From contig JBFHRO010000111.1 in the NCBI GenBank assembly GCA_041591635.1, forward strand, positions 1 through 10,720: DNA of 10,720 nucleotides. The letters run 5' to 3'. This document shows positions 1-5,426 of the stretch, piece by piece. The notes below the pieces were generated by a model that made no database searches, was not told where the DNA came from, and saw only the letters and a list, made by a program, of their open reading frames with translations. This DNA comes from JACKOD01 sp041591635 (lineage in GTDB: Bacteria; Pseudomonadota; Gammaproteobacteria; Pseudomonadales; Oleiphilaceae). The stretch's first letter is position 1. The number at the start of each line of letters is the position of its first letter. The position numbers and the translations under genes are program-made.

Positions 1-516
1 ACCCGGCTGCGCCTCGGCGGGTCCTGGGTGCCGCTTATGATGGCCTCAGCCGACATTGACCCCGACGAGCTTGATGGCGGCATTCTGTTTGATCACGAAC
101 TGGAGCCTGGCAGCGGCTATAGCCTTCGGCTTTCCCGGGTGCAGCGCCAATTCAGTCACTCGGATGTGTTGTCACTGGCCTACTACCAGACGCATCAGCG
201 CGAGAAGGGGCCGGCCCAGGATGCGGTAGCGCACGCGTTTTACGTTGAAGCCGGGCAAGAGTACCGAACGCCGGCGGTTTCAGTGTTGGAACCCTATGCG
301 GCCCTCACCGGGGGCGCGGGCGTGATGAAGTTTGATTTTCGCCAGAATACCACTGACGAATGGAGCGGAGCGGCTTCCATCGGCGTGTCCCTGGGGGTGC
401 TGGTGGCACAGCGCCTGAATCTTGGCTTTGGCGGCAAGCTCTACCTGTGGGGCTATCCGGGCGAAACCGTGGGTGATGGTGCCCTGGTTGAAACCAGTCT
501 GGCGGTGGAGTTCTAA
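1..516 (+). CDS. Outer-membrane beta-barrel protein, C-terminal part (5' end outside window)
   Basis: The reading frame is open from the first base, so the gene starts upstream; a GTG at 28 and ATGs at 37 and 40 are internal codons with no convincing ribosome binding site. About 171 residues are visible. They alternate hydrophobic and polar residues in short strands separated by Gly, Asp and Asn turns, for example around SLAYYQTHQ and LNLGFGGKLYLWG. The protein ends in Glu-Phe; a terminal aromatic residue on a last beta-strand is the usual BAM-recognised signature of Gram-negative outer-membrane barrels. No specific porin or transporter family can be named from this fragment. It converges on the minus-strand hydrolase and is separated from it by 38 bases holding a strong hairpin. 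Membership of the barrel class is likely; the substrate is unknown. Confidence 0.7.
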   Translation, partial: TRLRLGGSWVPLMMASADIDPDELDGGILFDHELEPGSGYSLRLSRVQRQFSHSDVLSLAYYQTHQREKGPAQDAVAHAFYVEAGQEYRTPAVSVLEPYAALTGGAGVMKFDFRQNTTDEWSGAASIGVSLGVLVAQRLNLGFGGKLYLWGYPGETVGDGALVETSLAVEF

Positions 517-541
517 CGCCCTCCCGGCAGGCGGGAAGGCG
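517..541. terminator. GC-rich hairpin between convergent genes (candidate bidirectional terminator)
   Basis: Directly after the TAA of the barrel gene, CGCC-c-TCCCG (517-526) pairs with CGGGA-a-GGCG (532-541) around the loop GCAGG. This gives nine base pairs interrupted by one C/A mismatch. It lies 13 bases beyond the stop of the minus-strand hydrolase. No clear T-run follows on either strand, so it may instead be a Rho-assisted 3'-end stabilising hairpin. Confidence 0.45.
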
Positions 542-554
542 TACTGCACGACGA

Positions 555-1784
555 TCAGTCGATCAGCCCGAGTTCAAACGCCAGCAAAATCATGGCAGTG
601 GCCGCCGCCTCCTTGGGGAACGGGTGATCCAGATGGGGCGAGCCAAACCGCATCAGTTTGGGGAAGGGGTCGTAGGACATGTTCCAGTGATGGGCCCTGA
701 TCATTGCCAGATCGGTCGCCATGGGGATCTTCAGCTTGGCTTCCGATTGGGTTAACTGCATGTCGTTGTTCGAATCGTAGCGGTTCAGGGCCATAACCCC
801 CTGAATCTGGAAGTAGGGGACTTCCATGGCCGTGGTCGAGCCGGTGATGTTGAACACAGGAATGCCCAAGGCATTGATCTGCGGCAGATGCTCGGCCAGA
901 AACTGCTCCCGCGCGGTGGTGGTAAGGTCGTACACCGCTTCTTTGATGTTGTATTCGTTGATGCGCCGCAGCGATCCGTGGGTGACCTTGACCGCCGGCG
1001 AAATCACCGCCAGAAAATCCGCCAGTGCCTTTTCGACCTTGGGAATGTCCAGATCCTTGATCGACTGATAGATATCATCGGCCAGATAGGAGCCACCGAT
1101 CGCGCCTCCCCAATTGAAAATACAGCGAATCCGGTTTTTGAGGTCGGGGCGGGTCGCCAGCAGCTGGTAAATGTCGGGGGCCCCCTTGCTGTAACCGATC
1201 AGAAAAATATCGCCCGGCGGCACCTGTTCCTCCGGCGCGATCTTGCGGGTGTCGGCGGCGAAACCGGCTCCCTGCTCGATGGCGGCGAGCAAATCGGCAC
1301 TGTTGGCCGCACAGCCGCGCATGGGGTGGCTGTCGGCGCGCAAAATACGAATGCCCAGGCGTTTTTCAATCACCGGAAAGGCGCTCTGAAAGGCGCGCAC
1401 CGGCAGCATGCCGGTGAGCAGACCCGGGGCGAACACCAAGGTGGTATTGGGAATCGAGGCCGGCACCTCTACCGGTGGCAATTCCAGCGTCCACTCCCGG
1501 ATTTCATCGCCACGCAGGAATTGCTCGGCAAGTTTCTGCTTGTTGGGGCGTTTGTCCTTTTTGCCGAGCAGTTTCGAGTTGTCGGCTTTTTTCAGCGCCA
1601 CCGCATCGGTCAGGGCTTCGGTCAGAAAGATATTACGCCAGCGGATTCCGCACCAGCGCTTGATAAAGGAGTGGGTAACGATTCGCGCATCCTGGCGGAT
1701 AAGGGTGCGAATTTCACGGATCAGGGCCGGGTAATCGCCCTGGGTCTGCAAGGTTTGCAAATGAGCTAACAGTTCTTCGGTCAT
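555..1784 (-). CDS. Alpha/beta-hydrolase-fold protein with EF-hand-like loop
   Basis: This 409-residue protein has no signal peptide or membrane segment, so a cytoplasmic location is likely. A nucleophile elbow GYSKG (197-201, Ser199) follows the hydrophobic strand DIFLI, and a second strand with NWGGAIGGS follows, as in lipase/esterase folds. An upstream FAPGLLTG stretch could form the oxyanion region, and His365 or His366 (AHHWN) is the best candidate for the catalytic His. The N-terminal ~100 residues are helical and charged and do not belong to the core fold. Residues 337-348 (DSNNDMQLTQSE) match a 12-residue EF-hand calcium loop: acidic or Asn side chains at positions 1, 3 and 5, Leu at 8, Glu at 12. 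The substrate is unknown. The start ATG at 1784 lacks an obvious Shine-Dalgarno, but no other Met occurs in the N-terminal third. It lies 77 bases after the FecR-domain gene, so it may be last in that transcript. Confidence 0.75.
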   Translation of the reverse strand: MTEELLAHLQTLQTQGDYPALIREIRTLIRQDARIVTHSFIKRWCGIRWRNIFLTEALTDAVALKKADNSKLLGKKDKRPNKQKLAEQFLRGDEIREWTLELPPVEVPASIPNTTLVFAPGLLTGMLPVRAFQSAFPVIEKRLGIRILRADSHPMRGCAANSADLLAAIEQGAGFAADTRKIAPEEQVPPGDIFLIGYSKGAPDIYQLLATRPDLKNRIRCIFNWGGAIGGSYLADDIYQSIKDLDIPKVEKALADFLAVISPAVKVTHGSLRRINEYNIKEAVYDLTTTAREQFLAEHLPQINALGIPVFNITGSTTAMEVPYFQIQGVMALNRYDSNNDMQLTQSEAKLKIPMATDLAMIRAHHWNMSYDPFPKLMRFGSPHLDHPFPKEAAATAMILLAFELGLID

Positions 1785-1861
1785 GGCGTTGGCATCGGTT
1801 AACGTGGAAGTTAGCGGGACAGCAGATCGCCGCCCCCGTTCAGAGATGGTTATTACGGCTG

Positions 1862-2668
1862 CTATTTTGAAGTGTCGGCAGCGCTGCTGCCTTGAGGCGT
1901 ATTAAGAAACGCAGCAAAACGGTCAAAATCCTGCAAATAGCTGTCATCCAGCGGCTTTTGCGTGGCCTTTTGGCCCTCAAAACGCACGACCTGATGAGCC
2001 TTGAGCAAAAAGGCCTGTTTGTATTCGACAAATTCCCGTTGCTGACGCGCTACGTAGTCCCGGAACTCGGCTTCGCGCGCTTTGGCGCCTTCCTGGCGTT
2101 GCTGCTTGAAGGCTTCGAATTCGTTTACGGGCGCGGGGCTACGAACCTCGAACGGGGTGGTGGTGGATTCAATGTTCAGCAGCCCTTCCTTAAGGGCAAT
2201 GGCGTTACCCTGCTGCTCGTCGTAAATCGCAAAGGTGGTGCCACGAATGCCAATGGTGGCCGCCCCGGTGCTGATGCTCACCGGGGTTTCTCCCGGTGCT
2301 ACCTTGTTGATGACAAAATAGAGCGTGCCGCTGAGATAACGCAGCAGCTTTTTGGTAGTCAGCAACAGGCCGCTGTTTTCTTCCAGTACCGTAATGGAGC
2401 CGTCGCCATAACTCAGGGCGACACGGCTTTGCTCGCCGGTGGCAATGGTTTCACTGGCAAGCAGGGTGTCGCCCGGGCCGAGCACCCGCCGCTCCCCGCC
2501 ATCGTGATCAAAAATACGCACATCGCCTTCAATACGGGTGACCGTCGCCACGACATCGGCGTGGCTGCTGGCCGCCAGTGTCAGGCTCAGCCACAGCAAC
2601 AGCTGAAAACCGCGGCGCTGGCGCTGTGGGCGCTGGCCGCTTGTGACGGGGTGAAGGTGATCTGGCAT
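1862..2668 (-). CDS. Exported FecR-domain protein with helical C-terminal repeats
   Basis: The 268-residue product starts at an ATG preceded by AAGGAG (minus strand, 2681-2676) at seven bases. A basic N-region (RPQRQRR), a hydrophobic stretch 21-33 and SHA/D at 35-38 form a Sec signal peptide, probably cleaved after Ala37. Residues about 40-175 are a FecR-type domain: V(T)RIEGDV, a GEQSRVALSYGDGS segment, and the family hallmark ATIGIRGTTF (137-146). Unlike the classic FecR anti-sigma factor there is no N-terminal cytoplasmic DUF4880-like region, no following TonB receptor and no FecI neighbour. It is therefore more like the secreted FecR-fold proteins of unknown function. Residues 180-230 are a charged helix with EF-x-acidic/Ala-aromatic motifs at 183, 201 and 212. 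It sits between the DUF1499 lipoprotein gene (117-base gap) and the hydrolase gene. The fold is confident; a periplasmic scaffold or sensor role is inferred. Confidence 0.85.
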   Translation of the reverse strand: MPDHLHPVTSGQRPQRQRRGFQLLLWLSLTLAASSHADVVATVTRIEGDVRIFDHDGGERRVLGPGDTLLASETIATGEQSRVALSYGDGSITVLEENSGLLLTTKKLLRYLSGTLYFVINKVAPGETPVSISTGAATIGIRGTTFAIYDEQQGNAIALKEGLLNIESTTTPFEVRSPAPVNEFEAFKQQRQEGAKAREAEFRDYVARQQREFVEYKQAFLLKAHQVVRFEGQKATQKPLDDSYLQDFDRFAAFLNTPQGSSAADTSK

Positions 2669-2785
2669 GGAGGCACTCCTTGCAGGCGGAAGGGGTGAAC
2701 AAAGGTATGGCGGCCAATCTATCAGGCTGAGGGCTTGTTGACCATCCTTGCGCGTTGGTGGGCAGAAGGCATGACACGCGATCGA

Positions 2786-3289
2786 TCAGGGTGTCGCTGT
2801 GTCTTGCCACTGGGTTCGAAGCGCTTCGATACGCGCACGATTGACACCAAAGTCGGCATAGCCCAGGCGGGAGGCGGAGCGGACATGAATCAGGTTGGTT
2901 TGGGGCTGGCGCAGAAACTCGACATCATCCACAAAGCGCATCAGGCGGGAGCGGTATTCAACATGCAGGTAGTTTGGGGTGGCGCTAATCAGCTCGGCGC
3001 GATCGGTTTGACCAATCAGCTGCTGCAGCGCCTGCCAGCGGGCATCGGCATCGCCGCGAATCTGCAGGGGCGCGATAAAGTGCGGATCGTCGGCCAAGGC
3101 AAAGCTGCTAACGCAATTGGGCCTGTCGGGGCAGGGCGCCAGCTGGTCATTGACGTGGCCGAGGTGCAGCGGGCGCGAGCCGCTGCAGCCTGTCAGCCAG
3201 GCGAGTGCAAGAACCAGGGCGAGCAGCGCGGTGGGCGACTGGCGCCGGGGTGAAGTGGATGAACGTCTGGCAGGGGAATGATTGAGCAT
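2786..3289 (-). CDS. DUF1499 family lipoprotein
   Basis: The 167-residue product belongs to the DUF1499 family, whose hallmarks are all visible: the N-terminal CPDRPNCVSS motif after the export signal, the central V-E-Y-R-S-R-L-M-R-F-V-D-D-V-E-F core, and the ending HVRSASRLGYADFGVNRARIE. The N-terminus is a lipoprotein signal: a basic region with four Arg, a hydrophobic stretch from Ala21 to Leu32, and the lipobox LTGC with Cys35 as the lipidation site. Residue +2 is Ser, which favours Lol sorting to the outer membrane. I chose ATG 3289 because GGAG (3299-3296) sits six bases upstream and the signal peptide then has normal length. The frame is open further upstream to 3382, but that would add an uncharged, unsignal-like extension. 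The molecular function of DUF1499 is not established. It may be first in a cluster with the FecR-domain gene. Confidence 0.88.
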   Translation of the reverse strand: MLNHSPARRSSTSPRRQSPTALLALVLALAWLTGCSGSRPLHLGHVNDQLAPCPDRPNCVSSFALADDPHFIAPLQIRGDADARWQALQQLIGQTDRAELISATPNYLHVEYRSRLMRFVDDVEFLRQPQTNLIHVRSASRLGYADFGVNRARIEALRTQWQDTATP

Positions 3290-3295
3290 GGGCAA

Positions 3296-3299
3296 CTCC
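3296..3299 (-). promoter_or_regulatory. Ribosome binding site deciding the DUF1499 lipoprotein start
   Basis: On the minus strand GGAG lies six bases before ATG 3289. It overlaps a second in-frame ATG (3301), which itself has no Shine-Dalgarno. This favours the shorter start and places the lipobox Cys at residue 35. Confidence 0.6.
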
Positions 3300-3330
3300 A
3301 TAGCAACGGGCCCGTAGTGGCCTGGCAGTG

Positions 3331-3336
3331 AGTATA
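3331..3336 (-). promoter_or_regulatory. Candidate -10 box for the DUF1499 gene
   Basis: The minus strand reads TATACT here, five of six matches to the sigma70 -10 consensus, with a TG two bases upstream that is close to an extended -10. No good -35 hexamer is found at 16-18 bases. Transcription would begin about 35 bases before ATG 3289. Confidence 0.3.
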
Positions 3337-3435
3337 CCCATGAATCCGGGTGAGAGGTGAGCGATGACGGTTCGCGCGGCAATCGAGACAGGTGGCAAAG
3401 CCGGGGCTAAAGGCTTATCTTGAAGCACCTGATTC

Positions 3436-3442
3436 AAAGGAG
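3436..3442 (+). promoter_or_regulatory. Strong ribosome binding site of the O-methyltransferase
   Basis: AAAGGAG six bases before ATG 3449 matches the anti-Shine-Dalgarno well and decides this start over the upstream in-frame ATG at 3392. Confidence 0.75.
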
Positions 3443-3448
3443 CTGACC

Positions 3449-4111
3449 ATGTCCAATCGAACCTTGCCTCTGACCGATGCCCTGTATGACTACCTTTGCG
3501 CCAACTCCCTGCGGGAAGTGCCGCTGTTGCAATCGTTACGGGAGGAAACCGCCACCGACCCCATGGCCCGCATGCAGATTGCACCCGAACAGGGGCAGCT
3601 GATGGCATTGCTGATGAAAATGCTCGGTGTGCGCCAGGCTATTGAGGTAGGCACCTTTACCGGCTACAGCGCCCTTTGCATGGCGCTGGCCATGCCCATG
3701 GATGGCCGGCTGGTGTGCTGCGATATCAGTGAACACTGGACCGGCATTGCGCGGCGCTACTGGCAGGCGGCCCAGGTGGATCACAAGATCGAGTTGCACA
3801 TTGCGCACGCCCGGGCAACCCTGGAGCGGTTACTGGAAACCGGGCAGGCGCGGCGTTTCGATTTCGCCTTTATCGATGCCGACAAGGTCAATTACGACCA
3901 TTACTACGAACTTTGCTTGCGGCTGTTGCGCTCCGGTGGCGTGATGATGCTGGACAATACCCTGTGGAGCGGACGGGTGGCTGATCTGACGGTACAAGAC
4001 GAAGATACCCGGGCGCTGCGAGCCCTGAACCGCAAGCTGCGCGACGACCGCCGCATCGACCTGAGTTTGCTGCCTGTGGCCGACGGTATTACCCTGATTC
4101 GCAAGAAATGA
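3449..4111 (+). CDS. Class I SAM-dependent O-methyltransferase (Methyltransf_3 / COMT-like)
   Basis: The 220-residue product has the full length and motif order of the bacterial O-methyltransferase family related to catechol and caffeoyl-CoA O-methyltransferases. An N-terminal helix region ends with QGQLMALL. The SAM-binding motif EVGTFTGYS is at 66-74. An acidic residue at the end of strand 2 (CCDISE) should contact the ribose. FIDADK has Asp143, and LDNTLWSGRV has Asp169 and Asn170, which in this family bind the divalent metal. It should transfer a methyl group from SAM to a hydroxyl of an aromatic or other small acceptor in the cytoplasm; the acceptor cannot be told. ATG 3449 is chosen because AAAGGAG (3436-3442) lies six bases upstream; an in-frame ATG at 3392 has no such site. 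The esterase gene follows 70 bases later on the same strand. Confidence 0.92.
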   Translation: MSNRTLPLTDALYDYLCANSLREVPLLQSLREETATDPMARMQIAPEQGQLMALLMKMLGVRQAIEVGTFTGYSALCMALAMPMDGRLVCCDISEHWTGIARRYWQAAQVDHKIELHIAHARATLERLLETGQARRFDFAFIDADKVNYDHYYELCLRLLRSGGVMMLDNTLWSGRVADLTVQDEDTRALRALNRKLRDDRRIDLSLLPVADGITLIRKK

Positions 4112-4158
4112 GCGCAGCGGCGATTCGCTGGCCATACTTACCCGATTCCCATTAAGGA

Positions 4159-4166
4159 CCCCCCCC
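4159..4166 (+). repeat. C8 homopolymer in the esterase leader
   Basis: Eight consecutive C residues end five bases before the GGAG ribosome binding site of the esterase gene. The tract is outside any coding region, so slippage would change leader length or spacing to an upstream promoter, not the reading frame. Confidence 0.6.
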
Positions 4167-4181
4167 TGTCTGGAGACGACA

Positions 4182-5108
4182 ATGACTGATCATACCCCAA
4201 GCCTGCAAAGCCGGTTTTTCAAGCAAGTGGTTCGCTTTGGCGTTGGCCCCATGTTGCACCATTTATCGCCCTTGTGGCTGCAGCGCCTGCAAACCGAGGT
4301 GCTGCTCAGTGTAGCCCTGTTGCCGCGGGGGACCCGCATTGAGCGGGTCGAGGAAGAAAACTGGGCAGCAGAAATCACCCGCGTGGGAAAAGCACCCCCG
4401 CTCACCGACGGCTGTGTGCTCTATTTCCACGGTGGCGCCTACAACATCGGCAGTGCCCGAGGGCACCGCAATCTGGTGGCGCATCTGGCGCAGGCTGCTG
4501 CCATGCCGGTGATGTCGCTGGATTATCGATTGGCGCCGGAGCATCCCTATCCGGCTGCGCTCGAGGATGCCGAAGAGGCCTATCGCTACCTGCTGACCAA
4601 AGGCGTGCCTGCGCAAAAAATCGTTGTGGCCGGCGACTCTGCCGGTGGCGGGCTGGCGCTGGCCCTGGCACTGCGCCTGCGGGAGGCTGGCAAGCCCCTG
4701 CCAGGCGGCTTGGGCCTGTTCTCGCCCTGGACCGATTTGAGCCAGTCGCAGCCCTCCTACACCAGCCATGCCCGTCAGGACCCCATGCTCAACAGCAAGT
4801 GGCTGTGGCAGATGGCGCAGAATTATGCCCCGGCGAAACTGCTCAGTGATCCACACATTTCGCCCTTGTTTGCCGATTATCAGGGGATGCCGGCGCTCTA
4901 CATTCAGGTCGGCGAGGACGAAATGCTGCTCGATGATGCCTGCGCGCTGGCGCACAAGGCGGAGCTGGCAGGGGTGCCGGTGGAGTTGCAGGTGTGGCCG
5001 CACATGTGGCACGTGTGGCAGTTTGAAGCCGGGCTGATGCCCGAGGCGACCCGCTCGGTGGAATGCATGGCCGGGTTTGTGCGCAACATTGTCAAGCTGG
5101 CCTCGTAA
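4182..5108 (+). CDS. HSL-family alpha/beta hydrolase (esterase/lipase)
   Basis: The 308-residue product is a hormone-sensitive-lipase type (bacterial family IV) esterase. The oxyanion motif HGGAY is at 83-87 (HGGG-like, with Ala in place of the third Gly) and SLDYRLAPEHPYPAA follows, a signature of this family. The nucleophile motif GDSAGGG has Ser153. The acid is most likely Asp246 in GEDEMLLDD, and the catalytic His is His277 in MWHVWQF. The set forms a complete Ser-Asp-His triad, so the enzyme should be active on short to medium acyl esters. Residues 1-50 are a helical cap region containing FGVGPMLHHLSPLW. No signal peptide is seen, so it is probably cytoplasmic. GGAG (4172-4175) lies six bases before ATG 4182. 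It may share a transcript with the O-methyltransferase gene 70 bases upstream. The natural substrate is unknown. Confidence 0.93.
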   Translation: MTDHTPSLQSRFFKQVVRFGVGPMLHHLSPLWLQRLQTEVLLSVALLPRGTRIERVEEENWAAEITRVGKAPPLTDGCVLYFHGGAYNIGSARGHRNLVAHLAQAAAMPVMSLDYRLAPEHPYPAALEDAEEAYRYLLTKGVPAQKIVVAGDSAGGGLALALALRLREAGKPLPGGLGLFSPWTDLSQSQPSYTSHARQDPMLNSKWLWQMAQNYAPAKLLSDPHISPLFADYQGMPALYIQVGEDEMLLDDACALAHKAELAGVPVELQVWPHMWHVWQFEAGLMPEATRSVECMAGFVRNIVKLAS

Positions 5109-5426
5109 GGCTGCCAGTGTCGCGCAACATTCTGAATGTCCGAACAGGTTTTCAGGCGCGAGCACCACTGCCTGCTTGCGCCGAGCCTGCGCCAGTTTTG
5201 ACGATAGGCAAGAATCTGTGCGATGACGCCACATTCATTTTGCGACAAGTGGCTACAGGTTCTATGCTTCTGTTCTGAATGACCCGTTAAAGGCTCGTGT
5301 GACAGGGATTGGCCACAAAATCAGGTTTGCCGGGTTCCCTGCCTGTATCGATTGGCACTGGCCACAGGTAAAGGCAAGGTATCCGCCGATGATGGTATTT
5401 ATCTGATCACTTGAAGACTGACTGAA
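5109..5426 (+). other. 318-base intergenic region before the kinase gene
   Basis: No convincing gene is found here on either strand. It holds a perfect inverted repeat ACATTC-T-GAATGT (5127-5139), a second partial copy TTCTGAATG (5273-5281, same nine bases as 5130-5138), a sigma70-like promoter candidate (5240-5268), and a possible leader stem-loop (5342-5368). In the latter, CCTG pairs with CAGG and an inner TGGC pairs with GCCA. No clear terminator for the esterase gene is visible. Confidence 0.6.
5240..5268 (+). promoter_or_regulatory. Candidate sigma70 promoter for the PAS/HPt kinase
   Basis: TTGCGA (5240-5245), then a spacer of exactly 17 bases, then TATGCT (5263-5268). Each hexamer matches its consensus at four of six positions with optimal spacing. 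Transcription would start near 5275, inside the second TTCTGAATG motif, and give a leader of about 150 bases. Confidence 0.45.

Noticed and set aside
888..1769. A 293-codon open frame on the plus strand opposite the hydrolase gene
   Set aside because: It is antisense to a gene with clear fold motifs, has a Gln/Gly/Arg-rich composition with no domain pattern, and lacks a ribosome binding site. It is a codon-bias shadow.
1862..2668. Classic FecR anti-sigma regulator of iron-citrate uptake
   Set aside because: No FecI sigma factor or TonB-dependent receptor nearby, and the protein begins with a cleavable signal peptide, not a cytoplasmic sigma-binding segment.
1892..2698. A 268-codon plus-strand frame opposite the FecR-domain gene
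   Set aside because: It mirrors the FecR gene almost exactly, has low-complexity Gly/Gln/Ala content and no start signals.
4115..4130. CAGCG-N6-CGCTG hairpin after the O-methyltransferase
   Set aside because: Only five base pairs and no T-run; too weak to call a terminator, and the next gene on the strand is close.
4263..5234. A 323-codon open frame on the minus strand opposite the esterase gene
   Set aside because: The esterase on the other strand has a complete catalytic triad. The antisense product is His/Gln/Arg-rich without recognisable domains.
5342..5390. Possible c-di-GMP (GEMM) riboswitch in the kinase leader
   Set aside because: The stretch GCCACAGGTAAAGGC loosely recalls the GEMM core, but the second conserved block (GGGACGCAAAGC-like) and the tetraloop receptor pairing are absent.
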